Assembly (NCBI RefSeq): GCF_025195095.1
Contig: NZ_JANAVZ010000010.1
Span: forward strand, 37,145 to 101,144
Length of the DNA: 64,000 bases
Origin: Paracoccus maritimus
Lineage (GTDB): Bacteria > Pseudomonadota > Alphaproteobacteria > Rhodobacterales > Rhodobacteraceae
Direction: 5' to 3'
Numbering within the stretch: the stretch's first letter is position 1; every line of letters begins with the position of its first letter. The notes below the pieces were generated by a model. It did not search any database, was not told the origin of the DNA, and worked only from the letters and a program-made list of their open reading frames with translations. Shown piece by piece: positions 1-8,291 of the stretch. A program made the translations under genes and the position numbers.

Positions 1-2159
1 TTGCGGGCGCGGACAATGCCGGTCAGGTCGCCGCCCAGCAGGGTCAGCCCTGCGCTATCGACCGCCACATCGGCGCCGGTGCCCATGGCGATACCGACAT
101 CCGCCGCAGCCAGCGCTGGTGCGTCGTTTACCCCGTCCCCCGCCATGGCGACCTTGTTCCCCTTACCGCGCAGCCCGTCGATCAGATCCTTCTTTCCCTC
201 GGGCAACATCCCGGCGCGGACCTCGTGGATGCCCAAGCGGCTTGCCACGGCCAGCGCCGTGCGCTCATTGTCGCCGGTTGCCATGATCACCTTGATGCCC
301 AGATCGTGCAGGTCACGTATTGCCGCCTCGGCGGTGGATTTGATCGGGTCGGCCACGGCGACCAGACCGGCCAGCCCGCCATCCAGCGCCACGAACATGG
401 CGGTCTTGCCCTCGCCGCGCAGGCGATCGGCGGTCTTCTCGCCCGTGTCGCAGTCGATGCCGAGCGATGTCATCAGCGCATTATTGCCAAGCGCCACATC
501 CCGGCCATCGACCTTGCCGATCACCCCCTTGCCGGTGATGGCCTCGAACTCCTCGCCATTGCCAAGGCTCAACCCACGCGATTTCGCGCCTTCGACAATC
601 GCCTCAGCCAGCGGGTGTTCGGAGGCGCGTTCCAGCGCAGCGGCAGCAGCCAGCAACTCATCCTCGGGCACGTCGCCGAAGCTGGTCACATCGGTCAGGG
701 CCGGCTTGCCTTCGGTCAGCGTGCCGGTCTTGTCGACGATCAGCGTGTCCACATCTGCCATCAGTTCCAGCGCCTCGGCATTCTTGACGAGCACGCCGGC
801 CTGCGCGCCGCGCCCCGCCGCCGTGGTGATGGAAATCGGCGTCGCCAGCCCAAGCGCACAGGGACAAGCGATGATCAGCACCGAAACCGCCGAGGCAATG
901 GCGAATACATAGGACGGGCTGGGGCCAAAGATCAGCCAGACGACAAAGGCCAGAATGCCGATCACCACCACCGCCGGCACAAAAATCGCCGAAACCCGGT
1001 CGGCCAGCCCCTGAATCGGCGCTTTGGAACGTCGCGCGCCGGCGACCATCTGGACGATCTGCGACAGGACCGTGTCGGCGCCGACATCGGTGGCGCGGAT
1101 CGCCAGCGTGCCGTTCTTATTAATCGTGCCGCCGGTCACGCGGTCGCCCTCGGTCTTCTCGACCGGCACCGGCTCGCCGGTGATCATGCTTTCATCGACG
1201 GAAGAGCGGCCCTCGACCACCTCGCCATCGACCGGCACGCTGTCGCCAGGCCGCACGCGCAGCATGTCGCCCGCCATGATGTTTTCCAGCGGTGCATCGT
1301 ATTCCGTACCATCGGGCAGGATACGTCGGGCAGTCTTGGGCGCCAGATCCAGCAGCGCCCGGATCGCATCGCCGGTGCGTTCCCGAGCCCGCAGTTCCAG
1401 GACCTGCCCGACGAAGACCAGCGCCACAATGACCACGGCTGCTTCGTAATAGGTGCCGACGACCTCGCCCATTCGGTATTCCTCGGGAAAGATTCCCGGC
1501 AGGAAGGTGGCGGAGAGCGAATAGAGATAGGCCGCGCCGACACCCAGCGAGATCAACGTCCACATGTTCGGCGAGCGATTTTTGAAGGAATCCAACCCGC
1601 GCTGAAAGAAGGGCCGCGCCGCCCAGAGCACGATGGGCGTGGCCAGCAGGAACTCCAGCCAGACGGCGGTGCGGTGCCCGATCCAGTCGCGGACCGGAAT
1701 GCCCACCATCTCGCCCATCGTCAGGATCAACAACGGCACCGCAGCGGCCACGCTGACCCAGAGCCGCCGGGTGAAATCGGTCAGTTCATGGCTGGGTTCG
1801 TCCGAGGGAATCATCGGCTCCAAGGCCATGCCGCAGATCGGGCAGGCGCCGGGTTCGTCGCGGACGATCTCGGGATGCATCGGGCAGGTCCATTGCGTGC
1901 CCGCCGGGGCGGTTTTTTCGACCTTGGCCGCCGCGCCCGAGGCGTAGAACCACGGATCGCCGTCGAATTTAGACTGGCACCCGTCCGAGCAGAAATAGAA
2001 GGTCTGTCCCTCATAGTCGCGGTGCCGGGCCTCGGGCTTTATCTTCACCTGCATCCCGCAAACCGGATCGATGGCCTTGCCGGAATCAGCCTGTGCCTGT
2101 GCGCCACCGTGTGTCCCGTGATCGTGATGCCCATGCGAATGATCGTGCTTGTGGTCCAT
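1..2159 (-). CDS. copA: Copper-translocating P-type ATPase (P1B-1), C-terminus beyond window
   Basis: Inner-membrane ATPase exporting Cu(I) from the cytoplasm. The start at 2159 gives a His-rich leader ([14 protein letters not shown]), then a YHS metal-binding domain with DPVCGM and CSDGCQ. A second metal-binding segment follows with CPMHPE and CPICGM, and then the membrane ATPase core. CPCALGLAT (near 865-840) is the Cu-binding transmembrane motif. DKTGT (near 735-720) carries the phosphorylated Asp, and GDGVNDA (near 150-125) is the hinge motif. The YHS plus CPxCGM front end replaces the classical CxxC HMA domain, as in one common alphaproteobacterial subtype. Only the last part of the protein is missing. 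It is transcribed away from csoR across two palindromes, so CsoR derepression by Cu(I) is the expected control. Confidence 0.95.
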   Translation of the reverse strand, partial: MDHKHDHSHGHHDHGTHGGAQAQADSGKAIDPVCGMQVKIKPEARHRDYEGQTFYFCSDGCQSKFDGDPWFYASGAAAKVEKTAPAGTQWTCPMHPEIVRDEPGACPICGMALEPMIPSDEPSHELTDFTRRLWVSVAAAVPLLILTMGEMVGIPVRDWIGHRTAVWLEFLLATPIVLWAARPFFQRGLDSFKNRSPNMWTLISLGVGAAYLYSLSATFLPGIFPEEYRMGEVVGTYYEAAVVIVALVFVGQVLELRARERTGDAIRALLDLAPKTARRILPDGTEYDAPLENIMAGDMLRVRPGDSVPVDGEVVEGRSSVDESMITGEPVPVEKTEGDRVTGGTINKNGTLAIRATDVGADTVLSQIVQMVAGARRSKAPIQGLADRVSAIFVPAVVVIGILAFVVWLIFGPSPSYVFAIASAVSVLIIACPCALGLATPISITTAAGRGAQAGVLVKNAEALELMADVDTLIVDKTGTLTEGKPALTDVTSFGDVPEDELLAAAAALERASEHPLAEAIVEGAKSRGLSLGNGEEFEAITGKGVIGKVDGRDVALGNNALMTSLGIDCDTGEKTADRLRGEGKTAMFVALDGGLAGLVAVADPIKSTAEAAIRDLHDLGIKVIMATGDNERTALAVASRLGIHEVRAGMLPEGKKDLIDGLRGKGNKVAMAGDGVNDAPALAAADVGIAMGTGADVAVDSAGLTLLGGDLTGIVRAR

Positions 2160-2175
2160 GACTCTCTCCCGGCAG

Positions 2176-2225
2176 ATACCTATAGGGGGTATATCAGGCT
2201 TGCTCTATACCCCTTGAGGGTATAG
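2176..2225. promoter_or_regulatory. Tandem CsoR-type operators in copA/csoR divergent promoter
   Basis: Two GC-centred palindromes with flanking TATA lie between the divergent genes. The first (2176-2192) reads ATACC...GGGTAT. The second (2205-2225) has perfect 8-bp arms CTATACCC/GGGTATAG around 5 nt. This is the form of CsoR/RcnR-family operators (AT-flanked TACCC...GGGTA). One site probably serves each promoter. Assignment to CsoR is inferred from adjacency. Confidence 0.75.
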
Positions 2226-2259
2226 CACAAGCCGCGGATGTTGAAGATCGGAGCCCTCC

Positions 2260-2541
2260 TTGGCGCATGACAAGCAGAACCGAGACGCGATCCTGAAGCG
2301 GCTTTCCCGCCTGAACGGTCAGGTGCAGGGCGTCTCGCGCATGGTCGAGGATGGGCGCTATTGCGTCGACATCCTGAACCAGACCGCCGCCATCCGGTCT
2401 GCCCTGCGCGGCGTCGAACGCTTGCTGATCGAGGATCACGCGCGAAGCTGCATGGAAGACGCGATCCAATCCGGCGATCAGGACCGTCAGCGGGTGATGT
2501 TCCGCGAGGTCGTCGAACTGATGGAAAAGGTGCGCGACTGA
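2260..2541 (+). CDS. csoR: CsoR/RcnR-family copper-sensing repressor
   Basis: All-helical DUF156 repressor of 93 residues that binds DNA without metal and releases it when Cu(I) is bound. The copper ligand set is complete: Cys35, His60 and Cys64, the last two within DHARSC. The start is a TTG at 2260 with GGAG a few bases upstream; the nearby ATG at 2267 is out of frame. The stop overlaps the next start (TGATG), so the downstream genes are translationally coupled. It probably controls both its own operon and the divergent copper ATPase. Confidence 0.92.
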   Translation: MAHDKQNRDAILKRLSRLNGQVQGVSRMVEDGRYCVDILNQTAAIRSALRGVERLLIEDHARSCMEDAIQSGDQDRQRVMFREVVELMEKVRD

Positions 2542-2864
2542 TGCGGTTCCTGCTGTCGGCGCTGCTTGTCGTCATGCTGGCGGTGACGATGCCACTGGCC
2601 CTGACCGGCGCCGCCTCGGCGGAGGCATCGTCGATGGCCTCGACGGCCGAAACATCCGCGTCGCCAGTCGCGCATGAATGCTGCACCACGCAGCCGGATT
2701 CTCCACATGGCGACTGTGCGGCCTGTGCCGACATCGGCAATGCCGAAATCACGTCCAACGCGGCCCGCTTGTCACGCCGAATCCGACACTTTCCCCCGCT
2801 GCAAGATATGAAAACCGCCAGGCCGCGCTTGCCGCGGCCCCCTCCGCGATCCGCTGCTCTCTGA
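2541..2864 (+). CDS. Small secreted Cys/His-containing protein of the copper operon
   Basis: Protein of 107 residues beginning with a clear Sec signal (MRFLLSALLVVMLAVTMPLA, cleavage near ASA). The mature part contains HECCTTQ and HGDCAAC, a Cys/His-rich segment suited to binding Cu(I). The C-terminus is basic. It resembles the DUF2946-type small proteins often found in copper clusters, but I cannot assign the family with certainty. The start overlaps the csoR stop. Confidence 0.75.
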   Translation: MRFLLSALLVVMLAVTMPLALTGAASAEASSMASTAETSASPVAHECCTTQPDSPHGDCAACADIGNAEITSNAARLSRRIRHFPPLQDMKTARPRLPRPPPRSAAL

Positions 2865-2957
2865 CGCCACATGGCCCGAGGGGCCACAAGCCGATCAACT
2901 GCGCGACGAGAGGGGCGAATGACCCTACGGCGCGTAATATCCTGAAGGACATCAGAA

Positions 2958-3437
2958 ATGAGCAATCCCAATTTCTCGCGTCGCGGGGCGATCCTTGCGG
3001 TCGCAGCGATGCTGTCGACAACCTCTACACTTGCCTTTGCCACCATCGGTTCGGACGAAAAGCCGAACCTGCTGAGCATCACCAAGGACCCCGGCTGCGG
3101 CTGCTGCGGCGCCTGGGCCGATCTGGCCATCGAGGCGGGGTTCGAGGTCGAGACGACCGAAACCAGCGATTATGTCGGCATGAAGCGCGACGCCGCTGTG
3201 CCCGAAAACCTGTGGTCCTGCCACACGACCCGGATCAGCGGCTATATCGTCGAGGGCCATGTGCCCTTCGCGGCCATAAGGCAGCTTCTGGAAAAGCGCC
3301 CCGACATCACCGGGATCGCCGTGCCGGGGATGCCCGCCGGATCGCCGGGAATGGGCGGCGGGGTCGAGGCCACCGCCGAGGTCATCGCCTGGGGCGGCAT
3401 TGCCGGCGATGGGCGCGCCTTTCCGCTGGACGGGTAG
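2958..3437 (+). CDS. DUF411 periplasmic metal-binding protein
   Basis: Protein of 159 residues with an SRRGAIL twin-arginine-like export signal ending near LAFA. The DUF411 fold follows, with the diagnostic DPGCGCCGAW motif, then ENLWSCHT and GYIVEGHVP. DUF411 proteins (CopG-like) are linked to copper and silver resistance and are thought to bind Cu in the periplasm. It lies in the csoR operon, 4 nt before the cytochrome gene. No enzymatic role is known. Confidence 0.88.
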   Translation: MSNPNFSRRGAILAVAAMLSTTSTLAFATIGSDEKPNLLSITKDPGCGCCGAWADLAIEAGFEVETTETSDYVGMKRDAAVPENLWSCHTTRISGYIVEGHVPFAAIRQLLEKRPDITGIAVPGMPAGSPGMGGGVEATAEVIAWGGIAGDGRAFPLDG

Positions 3438-3440
3438 CAG

Positions 3441-3896
3441 ATGACGCGCAACGCACTCATCCTCATCGCAGCGGTCGGGCTGGCCGCTGCGATCCTGATC
3501 CTCTGGCGCGGCAGCGCGGCGACTGAGACAGCCGCGCAGGATCAGGCCGTGATCGCGCTTGGCCAGCGGCTCTACGCCGAAAACTGCGCCAGTTGCCACG
3601 GCGCCGATCTGGAAGGCCAGCCGGACTGGCAGACCCCGCTGGAAAATGGCCGCTATCCGGCGCCCCCGCATGACGAGACCGGCCACACATGGCATCACGC
3701 CGACCCGCTGCTGGAACGGATCATTCGCGACGGCACGGCCGCCGTGGTCGGCGATGGGTATGAAAGCGACATGCCCGGTTTCGGCGATGTCATGAGTGAC
3801 GCCGAAATCGCCGCAGTTCTGGCCTATATCAAATCGACCTGGCCCGAACGGGAGCGCGCAATCCAGAGCCGCATGACCAGCAACAGCGCGCCTTGA
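3441..3896 (+). CDS. Membrane-anchored class I cytochrome c
   Basis: Protein of 151 residues with one N-terminal membrane helix that either anchors it or acts as an uncleaved signal. One c-type heme site, CASCH, lies near residue 50, and a likely axial Met sits in DMPGFGDVMSD. The C-terminal helix (AVLAYIKSTWPERER) is typical of class I cytochromes. In copper clusters such proteins often accompany DUF411 or multicopper oxidases, perhaps receiving electrons from Cu(I) oxidation; that role is inferred. Confidence 0.88.
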   Translation: MTRNALILIAAVGLAAAILILWRGSAATETAAQDQAVIALGQRLYAENCASCHGADLEGQPDWQTPLENGRYPAPPHDETGHTWHHADPLLERIIRDGTAAVVGDGYESDMPGFGDVMSDAEIAAVLAYIKSTWPERERAIQSRMTSNSAP

Positions 3897-3934
3897 CAAC
3901 CCGGCGTGTCACCAAGATAGCCAAGGAGTTTCCC

Positions 3935-4207
3935 ATGCAGAAAAGAACCGCCGCCATATCCTTGACGCTTCTGGTCCTCGCCGGATGCGCGGCTCAGGCG
4001 CCCGACGTCGCAGCCGAGGCCGCGTCCCCCTATCCGATCCCGGACGAAGTCGTCGCCGTCGCCGGCCCCAATCAGGACCTGACGACGGCACGGCTTGACC
4101 CGGCGGACGATTGCTACTGGTATTATCACGCCGGGCCGGTCGAAACGACGCTGGTGCCGCTGCGCGCCGCGAACGGCAACCAGATCTGCAACGTGCGCGC
4201 GTCCTGA
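3935..4207 (+). CDS. Small outer-membrane-type lipoprotein, unknown function
   Basis: Protein of 90 residues with a signal peptide and the lipobox LAGC (MQKRTAAISLTLLVLAGC). AAGGAG at 3922-3927 fixes the start at 3935; an upstream in-frame start at 3893 overlaps the cytochrome gene and lacks a site. The mature part has a Trp/Tyr-rich stretch (CYWYYHAGPVE) and a second Cys near the end. It is the last gene of the csoR operon and converges on the L,D-transpeptidase gene. Confidence 0.8.
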   Translation: MQKRTAAISLTLLVLAGCAAQAPDVAAEAASPYPIPDEVVAVAGPNQDLTTARLDPADDCYWYYHAGPVETTLVPLRAANGNQICNVRAS

Positions 4208-4234
4208 CGCCAGGCATTACCGGAAGGCACGCGA

Positions 4235-4885
4235 CTAGCTGACGGCCGACACGCTGCCTACCGGCGAATAGAGATATGCGGTCGCGCCGATCTGGACCCG
4301 CGGATACAGTTCGTTGATGTGGGCCATGACCATGCGGACGCAGCCGGAACTGGCGCGGCTGCCGATCGAGGTTGGAAACGGCGTGCCGTGAATGCGCAGA
4401 TAGGTATCGCGGTCGCCGAGATAGAGATACAGCGCACGCGAACCCAGAGCGTTCCGAGGGCCGGGTTCCATGCCGTCCTCATATTGCGCATAGACCTCGG
4501 GTTCGCGCTCGATCATGTTGCGCGTCGGGGTCCAATGCGGCCATTCGGCCTTGCGTTTGATCGTATAGGTGCCCGGCTCGTAAAGATCGCCCCTGCCGAT
4601 GGCCACGCCGTAACGCATCGCCGTGCCGCCCTCTTCGATGTGATAAAGGTATCGGGCCACCGCATCGACATGAATGTCGCCCGGCACCAGCCCTGCGTTC
4701 GCAGTGACTCGCTGCGGCAGGTAACGCGCGTGCAGTCCCCAGGGATTGGGACCACCGGCCTCGACCTCGGCATCCCAAGCGGCCTTTTGCGCCGTGTCGG
4801 GCCAGGTTGAGGCCATGACCGGCGTGGCGGCGGCCGCCGAAAACAGCGCCGTCGTCGTGCGGATGAAATGTCTGCGTGTCAGCAT
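4235..4885 (-). CDS. L,D-transpeptidase (YkuD/ErfK family), Tat-exported
   Basis: Periplasmic peptidoglycan crosslinking or protein-attachment enzyme of 216 residues. The N-terminus has the twin-arginine motif TRRHFIR and a hydrophobic stretch ending VMAS. The YkuD catalytic motif is present as RIHGTPF followed by SSGCVRM, with the nucleophilic Cys and catalytic His. It is the last gene of the multicopper-oxidase operon. L,D-transpeptidases are copper-sensitive because of their Cys nucleophile, which may explain an extra copy here; that link is inference. Confidence 0.9.
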   Translation of the reverse strand: MLTRRHFIRTTTALFSAAAATPVMASTWPDTAQKAAWDAEVEAGGPNPWGLHARYLPQRVTANAGLVPGDIHVDAVARYLYHIEEGGTAMRYGVAIGRGDLYEPGTYTIKRKAEWPHWTPTRNMIEREPEVYAQYEDGMEPGPRNALGSRALYLYLGDRDTYLRIHGTPFPTSIGSRASSGCVRMVMAHINELYPRVQIGATAYLYSPVGSVSAVS

Positions 4886-4966
4886 GTGATTGCTCCTTGT
4901 CCTTTCCTTGTATCTTCAGATGGAAGCGGCAAGCGCAGCGACTTCTGCGATTGCCGTGCCGAATCT

Positions 4967-5488
4967 TCAGCGCCCATCGACCTCTGGCGTCGCCGCTGGC
5001 CCGCCTTCCAGATCGGCGATCAGCGCCTTCATCTCCGCGATTTCCAGAGTCTGCGCCTCGATGATGCTGTCCGCCAGCGCCCGGACGCGAGGATCCGAGA
5101 TATCCGCACGGGTGGATGTCAGGATCGCAATGGAATGATGCGGAATCATCGCCTTCATCCAGGCGGTATCATCGACCGTTGCCTGACTGCGGACCAGAAA
5201 CAGGCCAAGCGCAAATGCCAGAATCGAAACGCCCGCGACGATCAAATTGGCACGCGGACTGCGATACATCCCCAGCATGAAGGCCAACATGATCAGCGCC
5301 ATGGCACCGCCCATGTAGAGCGCCATCCACATCCGGGTCTGGCTGAAAAAGACGTGATCGATCGCCCAGCTGTTCAGATACATCAACCCGAACATGATGA
5401 CCGTCGAGGTGACGATCATCGCCGCAAAACGGCCATAGCTTCCGCCGCTCAGGCTTCCGTGGCTGTTGTGTTGATCAGAATGATCCAT
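4967..5488 (-). CDS. DUF305 membrane protein
   Basis: Protein of 173 residues with a His-rich cytosolic start (MDHSDQHNSHG) and three hydrophobic segments between about residues 20 and 95. A C-terminal DUF305 helical domain carries MIPHHSIAI and a Glu/Met-rich helix (EAQTLEIAEMKAL). DUF305 proteins are frequent in copper and silver resistance clusters and are ferritin-like in fold. It lies 24 nt downstream of the DsbA-like gene. Confidence 0.87.
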   Translation of the reverse strand: MDHSDQHNSHGSLSGGSYGRFAAMIVTSTVIMFGLMYLNSWAIDHVFFSQTRMWMALYMGGAMALIMLAFMLGMYRSPRANLIVAGVSILAFALGLFLVRSQATVDDTAWMKAMIPHHSIAILTSTRADISDPRVRALADSIIEAQTLEIAEMKALIADLEGGPAATPEVDGR

Positions 5489-5512
5489 GACGTTGTCCTT
5501 TCGTGAAATATG

Positions 5513-6127
5513 TCAGTTGCGCCGCGCGGCGGCGACAAGTTCGGCCAGTTTCGCTGACGAAATGGCGCCAAAGCGCGAATCCGATCCGGCGATGAAGGTG
5601 GGTGTGCCGACAAGCCCCATCGCCTCGGCCAGCGCATTGGACTTCTGGATATGTTGGGCAATCTCCAGGCCGCCCATATCGCGCTGCAACTGCTGAGTGT
5701 CTAAACCCATGGATCGCGCGACACGCAGGACGCTGGCCCTTTCGGCCCGGGGTTTCTGACTCAACAGGACGCGATGAAAGTCGGCGTAGCGGCCCTGCTT
5801 GCGTGACGCCAGCGCCGCGCGGGCCGCGAAAACCGAACCCTCGCCAAAAACCGGCCATTCCCGCATCACCATTCGCAAGCCGGAATCGGCTCCTAACACA
5901 GCATCCACCACCGGCATCATCGCGCGGCAGAATTGGCAGTTGTAATCGAAGAACTCGATCAGTGTCGCATTGCCCTCAGGATTGCCAAAGATCGGCGCAT
6001 TCGCGTCATGTTCAAGCTGCCTGCGGAATTGGGGTGGCAGCGAATGCCCGGCCCACGCCAGACGAGGAGCAATGGCCATCGTCGGAGCCGCGAGTGCCAG
6101 GGTCAGGATCATGCGTCGCTGATACAT
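5513..6127 (-). CDS. DsbA-family thiol:disulfide oxidoreductase
   Basis: Exported thioredoxin-fold protein of 204 residues with a Tat-like leader (QRRMILTLALAAP). The active site is CQFC within FFDYNCQFCRAMMP, and the cis-Pro loop is VGTPTF. It belongs to the Com1/BdbD-like branch of DsbA proteins that form disulfides in exported proteins. It lies 13 nt from the multicopper oxidase gene. A role in keeping thiols oxidised under copper stress is inferred from context. Confidence 0.9.
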   Translation of the reverse strand: MYQRRMILTLALAAPTMAIAPRLAWAGHSLPPQFRRQLEHDANAPIFGNPEGNATLIEFFDYNCQFCRAMMPVVDAVLGADSGLRMVMREWPVFGEGSVFAARAALASRKQGRYADFHRVLLSQKPRAERASVLRVARSMGLDTQQLQRDMGGLEIAQHIQKSNALAEAMGLVGTPTFIAGSDSRFGAISSAKLAELVAAARRN

Positions 6128-6140
6128 GGTGCTTCCCCCC

Positions 6141-7637
6141 TCACGCCGAGACCGAGAAAGTCGTCATCATGCCGCTGGCAAGATGCGGCATGTGGTGACA
6201 ATGCAGCATCCACTCCGCCGCCTCGCCCGCATCCAGCGCCACCGTGACCATTGACATGGGCGGCACATAGACCGTGTCGCGCAAAGCACCGGCGAACCGC
6301 TTGCCATTGAGGGCGACGACCTGAAAATGATGGCCGTGCAGATGCATCGGATGGCCCATCATCGACATGTTGTGAAACATGATCTCGACCCGCTGACCCG
6401 ATTTGGCCGCAACCGGAATTCGGTCCTCGAACACACGGTCATTGATGGTCCAGCGATAGGGCTGCATCTGCCCGCCCAGCATCACCATGGGTGAGGCATC
6501 GGCAGCACGTTCCGTCAGCGGAGCAACGGCCCGCAAGGCGGCTTCCTGCGCAAGGTCGATATCGAATGCAGGTGCCGCATCGTCGGCCATTCCGAGAATG
6601 ACCGGCACGTTGGCGCCAGAAGTGGCAAGGATAAGGCCGGTGCGCTCATGCGCGCCTTCGCGCAGAGCAAGGATCGGCCAGGCGCCGCCTCCGGCGGGCA
6701 GGTCAAGTTCGATATCCAGGCGCTGACCCATGGCCAGACCGAAGCGTGTTCCCGGCAAGGGCTGCACCGGCTGGCCATCCACCGCGACAAGCCGGCCTGG
6801 TACCTCGCCGCTGTCGATCCAGAACACCGTGGCAGCAGCCCCATTGATGACCCGCAAAAGGATGTGGCCACCCTTTTCCACCTGCACGACCTCGGGGTCG
6901 CCCAGGGTGCGGTCATTCGCCAGATAAGCGTCGAAATCGAAATCGTTGAGGTCCATCTGCATCCCGGCCATACCGGACATGGACATGCCGCCCATTTCCG
7001 ACATCCCGTTCATGGCCATACCATCGCCCATGTCATGACCGGCATGAGGATCGGCTGGTTGCGACATTTCGGCTTCGGCGGCCTCTTCATGCCCCTTTCC
7101 CGAGCGAATTTCGTCCAGCACCTCTTCCGGCGAGCGGAATGAAAAGTCATGCAGGAACATGGTGACCTCTTGCCGATCAGCTCGCCGATCCCCGGGGCGG
7201 CGGACGATCAGGGGTGCGGCCAGTAACTGCATCTCCTGAATGGGCACATGGCTGTGCATCCAGTGCGTGCCTGCTGCGGCCTCAAAATCATAGCCACGCG
7301 TCTCTCCTGGCTGCAGCAGCGGCATCGGCATATCGGGAACGCCGTCCTGCGCGTTCGGCGGGATCTGTCCATGCCAATGAATGATCGTCGGCTCGGTCAG
7401 ATCGTTGGTCAGGTCCAGAAGGAAACGCTGGCCGGGGTCCAGAATCAGCCCGGGCGTTCCGTTGCCGTTGATCAGCCCGAAAACAGTGGCGGCGCGGCCA
7501 TCGATGTCAAGCGTGCGCGTCGTTGCCTGCAATGCCAGCGCGGCTGGCTGCGCAAAGCCCGCGCGCGGGATGACAAAAGCTGCGGCCATGGCAGCGGATG
7601 CGGTCAGAAAGCCGCGGCGATTCAGTGTGCAAGTCAT
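6141..7637 (-). CDS. Tat-exported multicopper oxidase (CueO/CopA type)
   Basis: Periplasmic oxidase of 498 residues that converts Cu(I) to less toxic Cu(II) with O2. The signal has the twin-arginine motif NRRGFLTA. All four copper clusters are present: IHWHG, HWMHSH, HPMHLHGHH and the type-1/trinuclear segment HCHHMPHLASGM. A Met-rich insertion (near residues 195-235, with repeated GMSMSGMAGM-like units) resembles the copper-binding lid of CueO and PcoA. It is the second gene of an operon after a small secreted protein. Confidence 0.95.
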   Translation of the reverse strand: MTCTLNRRGFLTASAAMAAAFVIPRAGFAQPAALALQATTRTLDIDGRAATVFGLINGNGTPGLILDPGQRFLLDLTNDLTEPTIIHWHGQIPPNAQDGVPDMPMPLLQPGETRGYDFEAAAGTHWMHSHVPIQEMQLLAAPLIVRRPGDRRADRQEVTMFLHDFSFRSPEEVLDEIRSGKGHEEAAEAEMSQPADPHAGHDMGDGMAMNGMSEMGGMSMSGMAGMQMDLNDFDFDAYLANDRTLGDPEVVQVEKGGHILLRVINGAAATVFWIDSGEVPGRLVAVDGQPVQPLPGTRFGLAMGQRLDIELDLPAGGGAWPILALREGAHERTGLILATSGANVPVILGMADDAAPAFDIDLAQEAALRAVAPLTERAADASPMVMLGGQMQPYRWTINDRVFEDRIPVAAKSGQRVEIMFHNMSMMGHPMHLHGHHFQVVALNGKRFAGALRDTVYVPPMSMVTVALDAGEAAEWMLHCHHMPHLASGMMTTFSVSA

Positions 7638-7706
7638 ATGAATAATCCATCAGATCCCGTAGGGCGAACCATGTTCGGCACCTTCAAAGGTGCGGCAAGC
7701 AAGTGT

Positions 7707-8057
7707 TCAGATGGATTTCGGAGGGCGGTATCCGGGGCCGACCAGACGGCCCTCACGTGTCACTGCTATAGAGTGCCATTTCAGCGAATGCTCGGTCTCA
7801 ACAGGCGCAAGTTGCGCGGCAGCAAGCCAGGGCGTAGGTGTGCCGACACATACAATCGCACAGGCATCGGTCATATCGTGCCGAGAAGGCTCTCCTGAAT
7901 AACCGTGCTCATGCCCGGTTGTATCGCCGGGATGGCTGATCGAAGCGACAACGTGATCGGTTGGCAGTCCGGCTGGGCCAGCACTTTGCCCATGCTCCGT
8001 CGTGCCCGCCAACACGAGCAGAACAACAAGCACAGAACATATCGCGCGGCACATCAT
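7707..8057 (-). CDS. Small secreted His/Cys protein, first gene of multicopper oxidase operon
   Basis: Protein of 116 residues with a Sec signal (CSVLVVLLVLAGTTEHG). A His-rich stretch follows (HPGDTTGHEHGYSG, then HDMTDACAIVC). The pair CAIVC and the His cluster suggest metal binding. It resembles the DUF2946-type small proteins preceding copper genes, like the protein at 2541-2864, though the two share little sequence. No function is established. Confidence 0.7.
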   Translation of the reverse strand: MMCRAICSVLVVLLVLAGTTEHGQSAGPAGLPTDHVVASISHPGDTTGHEHGYSGEPSRHDMTDACAIVCVGTPTPWLAAAQLAPVETEHSLKWHSIAVTREGRLVGPGYRPPKSI

Positions 8058-8291
8058 GTGGTTGAGTTGGAACCTATGAAACTAGCTTGACAATAAGCAG
8101 GACAGGCTCTCGTTGCAATTCAAGGAGTAATCAACAGAGGGTGTAGGTTTTTCCCTTCTGAGCCATTGACCGGCAGCCCTCCCCCTAGGTTCTGCCACCT
8201 TCCGCCTCCCTGCCGGTCCTGGCGCTGATGTATGACTTGCCATACGCGCGAGGCTGAGCCTCATGTGGGATGCAAGAAGGAGGCGCTGGGC
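8058..8291. repeat. Non-coding leader of the integrase gene with a 23-bp repeat and an inverted repeat
   Basis: This intergenic stretch holds an inverted repeat, GACCGGCAG (8168-8176) and CTGCCGGTC (8210-8218). Its right arm overlaps a 23-bp segment (8194-8216) that recurs identically at 10566-10588. Both copies lie 70-76 nt before a start codon, and both genes share a similar ribosome-binding region (GATGCAAGA then GGAGGC). I see no tRNA or gene here. Confidence 0.7.

Noticed and set aside
225..2225. Long open frame on the + strand over the copper ATPase gene
   Set aside because: It mirrors the ATPase codons on the other strand, and its protein is a low-information His/Arg/Asp-rich sequence. 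The minus strand carries all P-type ATPase motifs.
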